This document shows, one piece after another, positions 48,214-57,545 of a DNA stretch of 64,000 nt; within the stretch, counting starts at the first letter, position 1; each line of letters opens with the position of its first letter. The stretch comes from Cryobacterium inferilacus (GTDB taxonomy: Bacteria > Actinomycetota > Actinomycetes > Actinomycetales > Microbacteriaceae). A model generated the notes under the pieces. The model had not been told where the DNA came from, made no database searches, and was given only the letters and a program-made list of their open reading frames with translations. Location of the stretch: positions 124,001-188,000 of the forward strand of contig NZ_JAIEUL010000002.1 of assembly GCF_019599185.1 (NCBI RefSeq), written 5' to 3'. Both the position numbers and the translations under genes were made by a program.

Positions 48214-50067
48214 ATGTCACCGAGAGCTCTCAAGGCGCTGGAACCGGCCGCCACTGCCCCCGCGTTCATCCGTAACTTCTGCATCATCGCGCACATCGAC
48301 CACGGCAAGTCCACGCTGGCCGACCGGATGCTGCAGATCACCGGCGTCGTCGACGACCGCTCCATGCGCGCCCAGTACCTGGACCGGATGGACATCGAGC
48401 GTGAACGCGGCATCACCATCAAGAGCCAGGCGGTGCGGATGCCCTGGGAGATCGACGGTCAGACCTACGCGCTGAACATGATCGACACCCCTGGCCACGT
48501 CGACTTCACCTACGAGGTCTCCCGCAGCCTGGCCGCGTGCGAGGGCGCCATCCTGCTCGTCGACGCCGCGCAGGGCATCGAAGCCCAGACGCTGGCGAAC
48601 CTGTACCTGGCCCTGGAGAACGACCTCACCATCATCCCGGTGCTCAACAAGATCGACCTGCCGGCCGCCGACCCCGACAAGTACGCCAAGGAACTCGCCA
48701 GCCTGATCGGCGGCAGCCCGGACGACGTGCTGCGGGTCTCCGGCAAGACCGGCGTCGGCGTGTCAGAGCTGCTCGACCGCGCCACCTCGCTGATCCCCGC
48801 GCCCGTCGGCGACGCAGACGCACCGGCCCGAGCCATGATCTTCGACTCCGTCTACGACAGCTACCGCGGCGTCGTCACCTACGTGCGCATGATCGACGGT
48901 CATCTCAGTCCGCGCGAGAAGATCCAGATGATGTCCACCCGCGCCACCCACGACATCCTCGAGATCGGTGTCACCAGCCCCGAGCCCACGCCGAGCAAGG
49001 GTCTGGGCGTCGGCGAGGTCGGCTACCTGATCACCGGTGTGAAGGACGTGCGCCAGTCCAAGGTCGGCGACACCGTCACCACCGCCGTGAAGCCCGCCAC
49101 CGACGCGCTGCCCGGCTATACCGAACCCAAACCGATGGTGTTCTCCGGCCTGTACCCGATCGACGGCAGCGACTACCCGGCGCTGCGTGAAGCACTCGAC
49201 AAGCTCAAGCTCTCGGATGCGTCGCTGGTCTACGAGCCGGAAACGTCCGTCGCGCTCGGCTTCGGTTTCCGGTGCGGATTCCTCGGCCTGCTGCACCTGG
49301 AGATCATCACCGAGCGCATCGACCGGGAATTCAACCTCGACCTGATCACCACCGCACCCAGCGTGATCTACGAGGTCACCACCGACGACAAGAAGACCGT
49401 CACGGTGACCAACCCGAGCGAGTTCCCCAACGGCAAGATCGCCGTGGTGGAGGAACCGATCGTCAAGGCCGCGATCCTCGCGCCCAAGGACTACGTCGGC
49501 GTCATCATGGAACTCTGCCAGGGCCGCCGCGGCACCCTGCTCGGCATGGAGTACCTCGGCGAGGACCGGGTCGAGATTCGTTACACGATGCCGCTGGGCG
49601 AGATCGTGTTCGACTTCTTCGACCAGCTCAAGAGCAAGACCGCCGGTTACGCCTCGCTGGACTACGAGCCGATCGGCTCGCAGGAGGCCGACCTGGTCAA
49701 GGTCGACATCCTGCTGCAGGGCGAGCAGGTCGACGCGTTCAGCGCCATCGTGCACCGCGACAAGGCGTACGACTATGGCGTGCTGATGACCGGACGTCTC
49801 CGCAAGCTCATCCCGCGCCAACAGTTCGACGTGCCCATCCAGGCCGCCATCGGCGCCCGCATCATCGCCCGCGAATCGATCAGCGCCATCCGCAAGGATG
49901 TTCTGGCCAAGTGCTACGGCGGTGACATCTCCCGTAAGCGCAAGTTGCTCGAGAAGCAGAAGGAAGGCAAGAAGCGCATGAAGATGGTCGGCCGCGTCGA
50001 GGTCCCGCAGGAGGCGTTCATCGCCGCGCTCTCCGGCGACGAGCCGGCCAAGAAGGAAAAGAAGTAA
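48214..50067 (+). CDS. lepA: Elongation factor 4 LepA (EF-4)
   Basis: Ribosome-associated GTPase implicated in back-translocation and 30S assembly. 617 residues from ATG 48214, which gives the normal LepA N-terminus; a much longer open frame extends upstream but is antisense to the kinase. G1 is [14 protein letters not shown] (about 27-40), G3 DTPGH, G4 NKIDLP. The LepA-specific end is EALSG-like here: [29 protein letters not shown], with [20 protein letters not shown]1990 gene follows after six bases. Promoter not clear. Confidence 0.97.
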   Translation: MSPRALKALEPAATAPAFIRNFCIIAHIDHGKSTLADRMLQITGVVDDRSMRAQYLDRMDIERERGITIKSQAVRMPWEIDGQTYALNMIDTPGHVDFTYEVSRSLAACEGAILLVDAAQGIEAQTLANLYLALENDLTIIPVLNKIDLPAADPDKYAKELASLIGGSPDDVLRVSGKTGVGVSELLDRATSLIPAPVGDADAPARAMIFDSVYDSYRGVVTYVRMIDGHLSPREKIQMMSTRATHDILEIGVTSPEPTPSKGLGVGEVGYLITGVKDVRQSKVGDTVTTAVKPATDALPGYTEPKPMVFSGLYPIDGSDYPALREALDKLKLSDASLVYEPETSVALGFGFRCGFLGLLHLEIITERIDREFNLDLITTAPSVIYEVTTDDKKTVTVTNPSEFPNGKIAVVEEPIVKAAILAPKDYVGVIMELCQGRRGTLLGMEYLGEDRVEIRYTMPLGEIVFDFFDQLKSKTAGYASLDYEPIGSQEADLVKVDILLQGEQVDAFSAIVHRDKAYDYGVLMTGRLRKLIPRQQFDVPIQAAIGARIIARESISAIRKDVLAKCYGGDISRKRKLLEKQKEGKKRMKMVGRVEVPQEAFIAALSGDEPAKKEKK

Positions 50068-50073
50068 CGAAAA

Positions 50074-50721
50074 ATGCGCCGCTCGACCTTCACCGACGCC
50101 GCCGTGACCTACGCGGCCATCGGCGGCACCCTCGCCCCCGACCTGATGCGGTACCCGCCCAAGGGGCACCGTCCGCTCGAGCGCACGGTGCGCCTGGGCA
50201 GCGGTGAGGAACGCTTCCGGGTGGCGACGACCGCCCTGATGACCTGGGGCATCCAGCGCGGCAGTGGCATCACCGTGACCGACCTCGACGCCGGCACCGG
50301 TGTGCAGTACACCGGCATCGTCTTCACCGAGGAAGGCACCCCTGCGCCCAAGCAGGAGCACCCCGTCAACGAGGCCACTTTCGCCGAGGACGGCACCCCG
50401 TTCATCAGCAACGGCATGACCGCGACCCTCGCGATCCCGACCGCCTGGTTCACCGTCGCCGCTCCTGTTCGTGTCGTGTACGTCATCGACGAGGTCGACA
50501 AGATCGGCTTCGCCTACGGCACCATGCGCGGCCACCCGCAGACCGGCGAGGAGTGCTTCATCGTGGATCGTCGCGCCGACGACTCGGTGTGGCTCACCAT
50601 CCGCTCCTTCTCGCGCCCCAGCACCTGGTACTACAAGCTGGCCGCGCCGATCCTGCGCTTCCAGCAGGAGCGCTACACCCGCAAATACCTGCTGGCCCTG
50701 CACCCCGTCGGGATGGGCTGA
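50074..50721 (+). CDS. DUF1990 family protein
   Basis: 215 residues; ATG preceded by AGAAGGAAAAGAAG, which is also the lepA C-terminus, so the two are likely coupled. Family features: TYAAIGGTLAPDLMRYPPKGHRPLERTVRLGSGEERF, then WFTVAAPVRVVYVIDEVDKIGFAYGTMRGHPQTGEECFIVDRRADDSVWLTIRSFSRPSTWYYKLAAPILRFQQERYTRKYLLAL. DUF1990 (YbdZ/START-like beta-sandwich type) is of unknown function. No catalytic residues can be assigned. hemW begins six bases after. Confidence 0.88.
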   Translation: MRRSTFTDAAVTYAAIGGTLAPDLMRYPPKGHRPLERTVRLGSGEERFRVATTALMTWGIQRGSGITVTDLDAGTGVQYTGIVFTEEGTPAPKQEHPVNEATFAEDGTPFISNGMTATLAIPTAWFTVAAPVRVVYVIDEVDKIGFAYGTMRGHPQTGEECFIVDRRADDSVWLTIRSFSRPSTWYYKLAAPILRFQQERYTRKYLLALHPVGMG

Positions 50722-50726
50722 CCGGG

Positions 50727-51968
50727 GTGGCTGGACCGCACCCGGTCGGCGACCCCGCCCCGCTGGACGGCCTGATCCCGGCCTCGGCCGCGATCGGTTC
50801 TGAGACCCGTGATTTCGGTGTCTACCTGCACGTACCGTTCTGCAGGGTGCGCTGCGGCTACTGCGACTTCAACACCTACACCGCCACCGAACTGCGCGGC
50901 GTCAAACAGAGCGACTACGCCAGCCAGGCGATCCTCGAGGTCGAGGCCGCCGCCCGCGTCCTGACCGCATCGGGTGTGCCCGCCCGGCCCGCCAGTACGG
51001 TCTTCTTCGGCGGCGGCACCCCCACCCTGCTGCCCGCAGACCACCTGGTGCGGATGCTGCACGCCGTGCGCGACACCTTCGGCATCGTGCCTGGCGCCGA
51101 GATCACCACGGAGGCGAACCCCGATTCCGTCGACCTCGCCTACCTGCGCCAGCTCAAGCAGGCCGGATTCACCCGGGTATCGTTCGGCATGCAGTCCGCC
51201 GTACCCCGCGTGCTGGCCACCCTGGAACGCACCCACGACCCCGAGCGGGTGCCGCTCGTGGTCGGCTGGGCTCGCGAGGCCGGCCTGGACGTGAGTCTGG
51301 ACCTGATCTACGGCACCCCTGGGGAGACCATCGAGGACTGGCGGGCCAGCCTCACGCACGCCATCAGCCAGGCCCCTGACCACATCAGCGCGTACTCGCT
51401 CATCGTCGAGGACGGCACCAAGCTGGCCAGGCAGATCCGCCGCGGTGAACTGGTGCAACCCGATGAGGACCTGCAGGCCGACTTCTACGAACTGGCCGAC
51501 GCCATGCTCGGCGACGCCGGTTATGCCTGGTACGAGGTGAGCAACTGGGCGACGGATGACGCGCACCGGTCACGGCACAACCTGTCCTATTGGCGGAGCG
51601 CCGACTGGTGGGGGATCGGCCCCGGCGCGCACAGCCACGTCGGCGGGGTGCGCTGGTGGAACGTGAAGCACCCGGCAGCGTACGCCGACCGGGTCCTCGC
51701 CGGCCACTCTCCGGCCGCGGGCCGGGAGACCCTCGACGACGCCACCAGGGAGACCGAGCGCGTACTGCTGCTCACCCGCATCCGTGAGGGCATCCCCGTG
51801 GCCACGCTGTCGCCGCTGGGCCGCCGCGAAGTCGCCGGGCTGATCAACGACGGGCTGATCGACGACGGGCTGATCGACGGCAGGGCCGCCATCGGCGGCA
51901 CCATCGAGCTCACCCTCACCGGCCGGCTCCTGGCCGACGCCGTGGTGCGTCGGCTGCTCACCGACTGA
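50727..51968 (+). CDS. hemW: HemW radical-SAM heme chaperone (coproporphyrinogen-dehydrogenase-like)
   Basis: Radical SAM protein that binds heme and helps heme insertion; older annotation calls it oxygen-independent coproporphyrinogen III oxidase. 413 residues, GTG at 50727. The 4Fe-4S motif is CRVRCGYC (HVPFCRVRCGYCDFNTY, about residue 40); also FFGGGTPTLLP, TTEANPDS, FTRVSFGMQSAVPRVL, DLIYGTPGETIEDW, GPGAHSH, and the HemW-type HN motif SRHNLSYW. Only three of the SAM cluster cysteines precede; no extra C-terminal cluster. Heme supply to the cyd oxidase is a possible link. Confidence 0.92.
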   Translation: MAGPHPVGDPAPLDGLIPASAAIGSETRDFGVYLHVPFCRVRCGYCDFNTYTATELRGVKQSDYASQAILEVEAAARVLTASGVPARPASTVFFGGGTPTLLPADHLVRMLHAVRDTFGIVPGAEITTEANPDSVDLAYLRQLKQAGFTRVSFGMQSAVPRVLATLERTHDPERVPLVVGWAREAGLDVSLDLIYGTPGETIEDWRASLTHAISQAPDHISAYSLIVEDGTKLARQIRRGELVQPDEDLQADFYELADAMLGDAGYAWYEVSNWATDDAHRSRHNLSYWRSADWWGIGPGAHSHVGGVRWWNVKHPAAYADRVLAGHSPAAGRETLDDATRETERVLLLTRIREGIPVATLSPLGRREVAGLINDGLIDDGLIDGRAAIGGTIELTLTGRLLADAVVRRLLTD

Positions 51969-51978
51969 AGCGCCCCCA

Positions 51979-52032
51979 CGAACCGCGCCGGCAGGCCCAC
52001 ACACGCGTGTGTGGGCCTGCCGGCGCGGTTCG
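51979..52032. terminator. Perfect 54-bp palindrome, probable bidirectional terminator
   Basis: Arms of 27 bases, perfectly complementary with no loop beyond the central CGCG. The left arm begins CGAACCGCGCCGGCAGGCCC and the centre is ACACGCGTGT (52001-52010). It lies between the stops of hemW (+) and a DUF4870 gene (-), 10 and 31 bases away. The length is far beyond need for termination. Confidence 0.7.
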
Positions 52033-52063
52033 CTGGGGAGGTTCGCGAGTGGGGTTCGCGGGG

Positions 52064-52438
52064 TTAGTTGATGAACTTGATCGTGAGCGGGTAGGTGTAC
52101 CACTCGCCCTTGTTGGCGGCGATCGCGGCCATGATGCTGAAGACGATGCTGAGGATCCAGGCGGCGGCGAGGATGAAGACGCCGACGAGGATCACGGTGA
52201 GGATCGAACCGACCACGTACGCGATCGCGAGGGTGATCTGGAAGTTCAGGGCCGTCGCGGAGTGCGCACGGATGAACGGGCCACGGTCCTTGAGCACGAT
52301 GAAACCGATCAGGGCGGGCAGGAAGCCGAACAGGATCCCGCCGATGTGGATCAGAGTGGCCCACAGCTTCTCGTCGGCCGGGCCCAGCTGGCTCGGGGCG
52401 GAGTAGGGGTTGGCGGGGGGAAGTTTCGACTCAGACAT
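52064..52438 (-). CDS. DUF4870 family membrane protein 1
   Basis: 124 residues from ATG 52438, preceded by GAAGGAGAACC; a start seven codons earlier is rejected. The N-terminal 25 residues are polar Pro/Ser-rich (PPANPYSAPSQLGP). Three hydrophobic segments follow: LWATLIHIGGILFGFLPALIGFIVL, the family signature ATALNFQITLAIAYVVGSILTVILVGVFILAAAWI and a final one to the KFIN end. Function is unknown. Paired tandemly with a second DUF4870 gene 94 bp upstream, indicating local duplication. Confidence 0.87.
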   Translation of the reverse strand: MSESKLPPANPYSAPSQLGPADEKLWATLIHIGGILFGFLPALIGFIVLKDRGPFIRAHSATALNFQITLAIAYVVGSILTVILVGVFILAAAWILSIVFSIMAAIAANKGEWYTYPLTIKFIN

Positions 52439-52531
52439 ATGGTTCTCCTTCGTGGACACTCGGGGAATCGGGATGGTACGGGTGTCACTGACACCAGATT
52501 AGCGCCGGTTGCCGTCGTGCACGCCTGCAAA

Positions 52532-52933
52532 TTAGCTGATCAGGCGAAGGGCGAACGGGTATCGGTACGGGCGGCCGGCGCGGGCGCTGGCGAAGCCCAG
52601 CACCGAGAAGACCGATCCGATCAGCCACAGCACCCAACTGAGCGAGCCGAGGCCGCCCAGCAGGCCGAAGGTGAACAGTGCCAGGACCGTGCTGAGGACA
52701 TTGATGGCGAGGTACCCGATCAGCAGCGTGATCTGGAAGTTCAGGGCCTCCTTCGCCTCCTCGTCGGTGAACGGGCCCCTGGAGCGGAACACCGCCCAGA
52801 TGATCAGTGACGGCAGGAACGAGAGGATGCCGCCGAGATGGGCGAGGGATGCCCACATCCGGTCCTGCTCGGCGTTCAACGCGGCGCCGGTGCCTGATCC
52901 GGACGACCCTGTCGGCCCGTATGGGGTGCTCAT
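52532..52933 (-). CDS. DUF4870 family membrane protein 2
   Basis: 133 residues from ATG 52933 (GGAAGGGC upstream); a longer open frame is not supported. The N-terminal 30 residues are Gly/Ser/Pro-rich. Same layout as the neighbour: DRMWASLAHLGGILSFLPSLIIWAVFRSRGPFTDEEAKEALNFQITLLIGYLAINVLSTVLALFTFGLLGG, then the YRYPFALRLIS ending. The EALNFQITLLI signature is shared with ATALNFQITLAI in the first copy. Function unknown. Divergent from hrcA. Confidence 0.87.
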   Translation of the reverse strand: MSTPYGPTGSSGSGTGAALNAEQDRMWASLAHLGGILSFLPSLIIWAVFRSRGPFTDEEAKEALNFQITLLIGYLAINVLSTVLALFTFGLLGGLGSLSWVLWLIGSVFSVLGFASARAGRPYRYPFALRLIS

Positions 52934-53036
52934 GACAATGCCCTTCCACTTCGTTCGGTGACCCGTGCGGTTGCCGTTGTCCCCACGGTACTGCGCCAAT
53001 TCCACGTCGGGCAACGGGTATGCCGGGCGCCCGCGA

Positions 53037-53042
53037 TATGAT
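53037..53042 (+). promoter_or_regulatory. -10 box (TATGAT) for hrcA
   Basis: TATGAT ends on the first base of the CIRCE element, so HrcA binding would cover the transcription start. The -35 region (ACGGGT at the right spacing) is not a good match. Confidence 0.5.
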
Positions 53043-53068
53043 TGGCAGTCAAACAACGAGAGTGCCAG
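53042..53068. promoter_or_regulatory. CIRCE element (HrcA operator)
   Basis: TTGGCAGTC-N9-GAGTGCCAG. Each half matches the canonical TTAGCACTC/GAGTGCTAA at seven of nine positions, with the correct nine-base spacer, directly before hrcA and overlapping its -10 box. It therefore predicts autoregulation of hrcA-dnaJ. Confidence 0.85.
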
Positions 53069-53108
53069 TCGTCGGCGGCACACACAGGCAGAGGGAGGCG
53101 ATCGCTAC

Positions 53109-54128
53109 ATGGTGTCTGATCGCAGCCTCGAGGTCCTCCGTGTCATCGTGCAGGACTACGTGGCCTCCCGGGAACCGGTCGGTTCCAAGTCCATCGTCGA
53201 CCGGCACGCCTTCGGGGTTTCTGCCGCCACCATCCGAAACGACATGGCGCTGCTCGAAGAGGAAGAACTCATCGTGGCCCCGCACACGTCGTCGGGGCGC
53301 ATCCCCACCGACAAGGGCTACCGCCTGTTCGTCGACCACCTGGCCGACCTGCGCCCGCTCACCGGAGCACAGCGGCAGGCCATCGAGGTGTTCCTCGGCC
53401 AATCGGCCGACCTCGATGAGGTGCTCGCCCGCAGTGTGCGCCTGCTGTCCCAGCTCACCAACCAGGTGGCGCTGGTGCAGTATCCGTCGTTGTCCCGGGC
53501 GTCTGTGCGGCACATCGAACTCGTGCCGCTCAGCGACACCCGGGTGCTGTCCGTGCTGATCACCGACTCCGGTCGGGTGGAGCAGCGGGTGGTCGAACTG
53601 CCGCGTCCGATCGACGAGGCGGCCCTGGCGGAGCTCCGATCCAAGCTCAATGCCGTCATCGGCGGCCTCGGCATGACGGCCGCAGCGACGGCCCTCAACG
53701 GTCCAACCGGCCTCGGTGCCCCTGAGCAGACCGACCTCGTCGACCTGATCACCGGAACCCTCCGCGACCAGGTCGGCGCCAACCGGCAGGACCGCCTCGT
53801 CATGGCCGGCGCCGCCAACCTGGTGCGCACCGAGGAAGACTTCACCGGCAGCATCTACCCCGTACTCGAAGCCATCGAGGAGCAGGTCGTGCTGCTGCGC
53901 CTGTTCGGCGAAATGGCGACGGACCAGCACGGTGTCTCGGTGAGCATCGGCCGGGAGAACGCCCCGTTCGGTCTGGGCGAGACCTCCGTGCTCACCAGCG
54001 GTTACACCTCCAGGGGCGACGCGGCACGCCTCGGCGTGCTCGGCCCCACCCGGATGGACTACTCCAACAACATGGCGGCCGTTCGCGCCGTCGCCCGCTA
54101 CCTGTCTCGCCTCCTGGGCGAGAACTAG
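53109..54128 (+). CDS. hrcA: Heat-inducible transcription repressor HrcA
   Basis: Repressor binding CIRCE; released when GroE is occupied by unfolded protein. 339 residues from ATG 53109. The N-terminal winged helix is EVLRVIVQDYVASREPVGSKSIVDRHAFGVSAATIRNDMALLEEEELIVAPHTSSGRIPTDKGYRLFVDHL, diagnostic. The C-terminal GAF-like dimerisation part includes VSIGRENAPFGLGETSVLTSGYTSRGDAARLGVLGPTRMDYSNNMAAVRAVARYLSRLL. A longer open frame upstream is rejected because it precedes the CIRCE element. dnaJ follows 60 bp later. Confidence 0.96.
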   Translation: MVSDRSLEVLRVIVQDYVASREPVGSKSIVDRHAFGVSAATIRNDMALLEEEELIVAPHTSSGRIPTDKGYRLFVDHLADLRPLTGAQRQAIEVFLGQSADLDEVLARSVRLLSQLTNQVALVQYPSLSRASVRHIELVPLSDTRVLSVLITDSGRVEQRVVELPRPIDEAALAELRSKLNAVIGGLGMTAAATALNGPTGLGAPEQTDLVDLITGTLRDQVGANRQDRLVMAGAANLVRTEEDFTGSIYPVLEAIEEQVVLLRLFGEMATDQHGVSVSIGRENAPFGLGETSVLTSGYTSRGDAARLGVLGPTRMDYSNNMAAVRAVARYLSRLLGEN

Positions 54129-54188
54129 CCGGCCCCATCACGTATCCCGACGACGAATTCCCACCCCAGAACCCGAGGAGAGCCACTT

Positions 54189-55301
54189 TTGGCTGACCAC
54201 TACGAAGCACTCGGCGTCGCGCGCGACGCCTCCACCGAAGAGATCAAGAAGGCGTACCGCAAGCTGGCCCGTCAGCTGCACCCCGACGTGAACCCCGGGG
54301 CAGAAGCATCCGAACGGTTCAAGACCGTCACCCACGCCTACGACGTGCTCTCCGACCCCAAGCAGCGCCAGAACTACGACCGCGGCGGCTCCGGTTCCAG
54401 CCAGGGCGGCGGCTTCGACGCCGGGAACTTCGGCGACATCTTCGAGACCTTCTTCGGCGGCGGCGGCGGGGGCGGAGGCATGCGGGGGCCGCGCTCCAGA
54501 CGAGAACGCGGTCAGGACGCGCTCATCCGCGTGGAGCTCGACCTCGACGAGGTCATTTTCGGAACCCACCGCGACATCGAGGTGGACACGGCGATCATGT
54601 GCGCCACCTGTTCGGGAACCTGCTGCCAGCCCGGCACGAGCCCGGTCACCTGCGACATCTGCCACGGCACCGGCAGCATCCAGCGCGCCGTTCGTTCGCT
54701 CCTCGGCAATGTGATGACCTCGAGCCCGTGCGGCTCCTGCCGCGGCTACGGCACCATCATCGCCACCCCGTGTGTCACCTGCCAGGGGCAGGGCCGGGTG
54801 CGTGCCCGTCGTACCGTTCCGGTCGACATCCCCGCCGGCGTCGACACCGGCCTGCGCCTGCAGATGCCGGGAAGCGGCGAGGCCGGCCCGGCCGGCGGAC
54901 CCAACGGTGACCTCTACCTGGAGATGAAGGTGCGCCACCACGACGTCTTCAGCCGGGACGGTGACGACCTGCTCTGCACCCTCACGGTGGCGATGACCGA
55001 CGCCATCCTCGGCACCACGGCCACGGTCAAGGCCCTCGACGGCGACATCGAGGTAGAGCTCCGCGCCGGCGTTCAGGCCGGAGAGATCCTCACCATCAAG
55101 GACCGCGGCGTGACCAGACTGCGCGGCAACGGTCGCGGCGACCTGCGCGTCGGTGTGCAGGTGCTGACACCGACCAAACTGGACCACAAGGAACGCGAAC
55201 TGATCGAGGCCTTCGCGGCCAGGCACAAGGCCCCGGCTCCGGCCCTCAGCCAATTCCAGCAGGGACTGTTCGCGAAGCTGCGCGACAGGTTCCTGGGTTA
55301 G
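54189..55301 (+). CDS. dnaJ: Co-chaperone DnaJ (hrcA-linked type)
   Basis: Hsp40 stimulating DnaK ATPase. 370 residues, TTG start after GAGGAGAGCC. J domain residues 1-68 with HPD in [14 protein letters not shown]; Gly-rich region about 75-100; zinc domain about 138-205 with four Cys motifs; C-terminal substrate domains to residue 360. The first zinc motif reads CATCSGTC, with Cys in place of the last Gly of the CxxCxGxG pattern, while [16 protein letters not shown] and CVTCQGQG are canonical. rsmE starts ten bases after. No dnaK or grpE in the window, so this is the second, hrcA-linked DnaJ. Confidence 0.95.
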   Translation: MADHYEALGVARDASTEEIKKAYRKLARQLHPDVNPGAEASERFKTVTHAYDVLSDPKQRQNYDRGGSGSSQGGGFDAGNFGDIFETFFGGGGGGGGMRGPRSRRERGQDALIRVELDLDEVIFGTHRDIEVDTAIMCATCSGTCCQPGTSPVTCDICHGTGSIQRAVRSLLGNVMTSSPCGSCRGYGTIIATPCVTCQGQGRVRARRTVPVDIPAGVDTGLRLQMPGSGEAGPAGGPNGDLYLEMKVRHHDVFSRDGDDLLCTLTVAMTDAILGTTATVKALDGDIEVELRAGVQAGEILTIKDRGVTRLRGNGRGDLRVGVQVLTPTKLDHKERELIEAFAARHKAPAPALSQFQQGLFAKLRDRFLG

Positions 55302-55311
55302 AGCCGGCTCG

Positions 55312-56073
55312 ATGGCGCACTACTTCCTCTCCGACAACCTCGGCGCAACCGCGGACGGCACGCCCAGCGCCGACCCCGTCGTGGGCGGCACCGTCAGCGT
55401 CACCGGCGCAGAGGCGAAGCACGCCGTCACGGTCAGCCGTGTGCGGCCGGGGGAGAGCCTGCTGCTCGGCGACGGCGCCGGCCTGGTTCTCGGCGTCACC
55501 GTGCTCACGGCCGAACCGACCGTGCTCACGGCCAGGGTGGAGACGGTGGTGCGCACCCCGCCCGCCACGCCCCGGATCGTGCTGGTCCAGGCGCTGGCGA
55601 AGGGGGACCGCGACGAGCTCGCCGTCCAAGCCGCCACCGAGCTGGGCATCGACGCCGTGCAGCCGTGGGCGGCGAGCCGCTCGGTGGCCAGGTGGGAGGG
55701 CGTCAAGATCGCCAAGGGCCAGGCGCGTTGGACCGCCATCGTGCGGGAGGCCAGCAAACAGTCCATCCGGCCCTGGTTGCCGATGGTGTTCCCGCTGACC
55801 ACGACCAAGCAGCTGGCCGCCCTGGCGGCCACCAGCCGGATGCTGCTGCTGGAGCCGACGGCATCCGTGCGCCTGACCACCATCGCGGCGCCCACCGACG
55901 ACCGCGACATCGTGCTCGTCGTGGGACCGGAGGGCGGAATCGCCGCCTCGGAGCTTGACCTGCTCGAGCGGGCCGGCGCGAGCCGGGTGCGCCTGGGCGA
56001 CACCGTGCTACGCACGTCGACCGCCGGGCCGGCGGCGGTCGCCATCCTGAACGCAACGCTCGGCCGCTGGTAG
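55312..56073 (+). CDS. rsmE: 16S rRNA m3U1498 methyltransferase RsmE
   Basis: SPOUT-class methyltransferase, 253 residues, ATG ten bases after dnaJ. The N-terminal PUA-like domain reads HYFLSDNLGATADGTPSADPVVGGTVSVTGAEAKHAVTVSRVRPGESLLLGDGAG. The C-terminal trefoil knot has LVQALAKGDRDELAVQAATELGIDAVQPWAASRSVARW, then VVGPEGGIAASELDLLERAGASRVRLGDTVLRTSTAGPAAVAIL, which is the SAM-binding knot. Usual neighbour of dnaJ in actinobacteria. Confidence 0.94.
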   Translation: MAHYFLSDNLGATADGTPSADPVVGGTVSVTGAEAKHAVTVSRVRPGESLLLGDGAGLVLGVTVLTAEPTVLTARVETVVRTPPATPRIVLVQALAKGDRDELAVQAATELGIDAVQPWAASRSVARWEGVKIAKGQARWTAIVREASKQSIRPWLPMVFPLTTTKQLAALAATSRMLLLEPTASVRLTTIAAPTDDRDIVLVVGPEGGIAASELDLLERAGASRVRLGDTVLRTSTAGPAAVAILNATLGRW

Positions 56074-56080
56074 TTCCGCT

Positions 56081-56086
56081 TAAGAT
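56081..56086 (+). promoter_or_regulatory. Leaderless -10 box (TAAGAT) for hinT
   Basis: TAAGAT, six bases, then the ATG of the HIT gene at 56093. No ribosome site; an internal promoter of the dnaJ-era string. Confidence 0.55.
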
Positions 56087-56092
56087 AGAGAC

Positions 56093-56455
56093 ATGTCTTC
56101 CCCCGCTGCAGAACCCACAGTTTTCAGCCGGATCGTCGCGCGCGAAATTCCGGCGACGATCGTGGCGGAGACCGACCACATCATCGCCTTCAACGACATC
56201 CACCCGCAGGCGCCGGTGCACGTCGTCGTGACCACCAAGAGCGCGGCCTTCCGCAATGTCGGCGAGCTCGCCGCCGCCGACCCCGCACTGCTGGCCGAGC
56301 TGGTCGCGGTGGCCGGCCGCGTCGCCGACGAGCACTGCTCCGGCGAATACCGGCTCGTGTTCAACACCGGCGCCTCCGCCGGCCAAACCGTCTTCCACGT
56401 GCACGCGCACGTTCTCGGCGGCGGACTCGAGGAGGGCACGCTTAGTGGCCGGTGA
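56093..56455 (+). CDS. hinT: HIT-family purine nucleoside phosphoramidase
   Basis: 120-residue histidine triad protein that hydrolyses AMP-N bonds; physiological role is broad. The triad is near the C-terminus: FHVHAHVLGG (HxHxH), preceded by EYRLVFNTGASAGQTV. The N-terminal part, FSRIVAREIPATIVAETDHIIAFNDIHPQAPVHVVVTTK, is typical of Hint proteins. Overlaps phoH by 11 bases. A predicted leaderless promoter lies immediately upstream. Confidence 0.93.
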   Translation: MSSPAAEPTVFSRIVAREIPATIVAETDHIIAFNDIHPQAPVHVVVTTKSAAFRNVGELAAADPALLAELVAVAGRVADEHCSGEYRLVFNTGASAGQTVFHVHAHVLGGGLEEGTLSGR

Positions 56456-57545
56456 CACGCAGACGCCGGAACCGGAGGACGGCGCCGAAGTGCTGCCGGC
56501 GGTGCGCAAGCTGCTCGTCGACGGTGTCGCGATGGTCAGGCTGCTCGGCCCGCAGGACCGTTTCCTCACCACCATCGAGAAGGAATACCCCGCCGTCGCC
56601 GTGCACGTGCGCGGCAACGAGGTCACCCTCACCGGTCCGAGCCAGGCCGTCGATGCCGTCGTGCGCCTGATCCAGGAGCTCGAACAGCTGCTGCGCACGG
56701 GTGCCGACCTCGGCGAGGCCGAGGTGAGCACCTCCGCGCGGATGCTCGGAGCCGACAGTTCGTCCAGCCCGTCGACCGTGCTCGGGCAGGCCATCCTCAC
56801 CTCTCGCGGTGTCACCGTGCGCCCCAAGACGCTCGGGCAGAGCGACTACGTCAACGCGATCGATGAGAACGCCATCGTCTTCGGCATCGGTCCGGCCGGC
56901 ACCGGCAAGACCTACCTCGCCATGGCGAAGGCGGTGCAGGCGCTGCAACGCAAAGAGGTCGACCGCATCATCCTCACCCGTCCGGCCGTTGAGGCCGGGG
57001 AGCGGCTCGGCTTCCTGCCAGGCACCCTCACCGACAAGATCGATCCCTACCTGCGCCCGCTCTACGACGCCCTGTTCGAGATGATGGACCCCGAGCTGGT
57101 GCCCAAGCTGCTGGCCGCGGGCACGATCGAGGTCGCGCCGTTGGCCTACATGCGCGGCCGCACCCTCAACTCGGCGTTCATCGTGCTCGATGAAGCGCAG
57201 AACACCACGCCGGAGCAGATGAAGATGTTCCTCACCCGCCTCGGCTTCGGCTCGCAGATGGTCGTCACCGGCGACATCACCCAGATCGACCTGCCGGCAG
57301 GCGCCAGCGGGCTCCGCCTGGTCACCCGGGTCCTCGACGGAATCGACGACATCGCCTTCGTCCGACTGACCAGCGCCGACGTCGTGCGCCACAGCCTGGT
57401 GGGACGCATCGTCGATGCGTACACCGAATACGACGCGCAGAAGCAGGCCCAACGCTACGAAAGCGACCAGGCCCGCGACTTCGCCGCCCGCGCTCCGCAT
57501 CAGGGGAACCCGCGCGATCGCACCCCGAAACGGAGATCCAGTTGA
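56445..57545 (+). CDS. phoH: PhoH-family ATPase
   Basis: Cytoplasmic RNA-related P-loop ATPase, 366 residues, GTG 56445 after GAGGAGGG. An N-terminal KH-like part (about 40-95: [28 protein letters not shown]) precedes the ATPase with Walker [14 protein letters not shown] (about 148-160), [35 protein letters not shown], Walker B-like [26 protein letters not shown] and [12 protein letters not shown]. Its stop overlaps the TTG start of ybeY (TTGA), and phoH-ybeY coupling is widely conserved, in line with a shared RNA-processing role. Confidence 0.94.
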   Translation: MAGDTQTPEPEDGAEVLPAVRKLLVDGVAMVRLLGPQDRFLTTIEKEYPAVAVHVRGNEVTLTGPSQAVDAVVRLIQELEQLLRTGADLGEAEVSTSARMLGADSSSSPSTVLGQAILTSRGVTVRPKTLGQSDYVNAIDENAIVFGIGPAGTGKTYLAMAKAVQALQRKEVDRIILTRPAVEAGERLGFLPGTLTDKIDPYLRPLYDALFEMMDPELVPKLLAAGTIEVAPLAYMRGRTLNSAFIVLDEAQNTTPEQMKMFLTRLGFGSQMVVTGDITQIDLPAGASGLRLVTRVLDGIDDIAFVRLTSADVVRHSLVGRIVDAYTEYDAQKQAQRYESDQARDFAARAPHQGNPRDRTPKRRSS

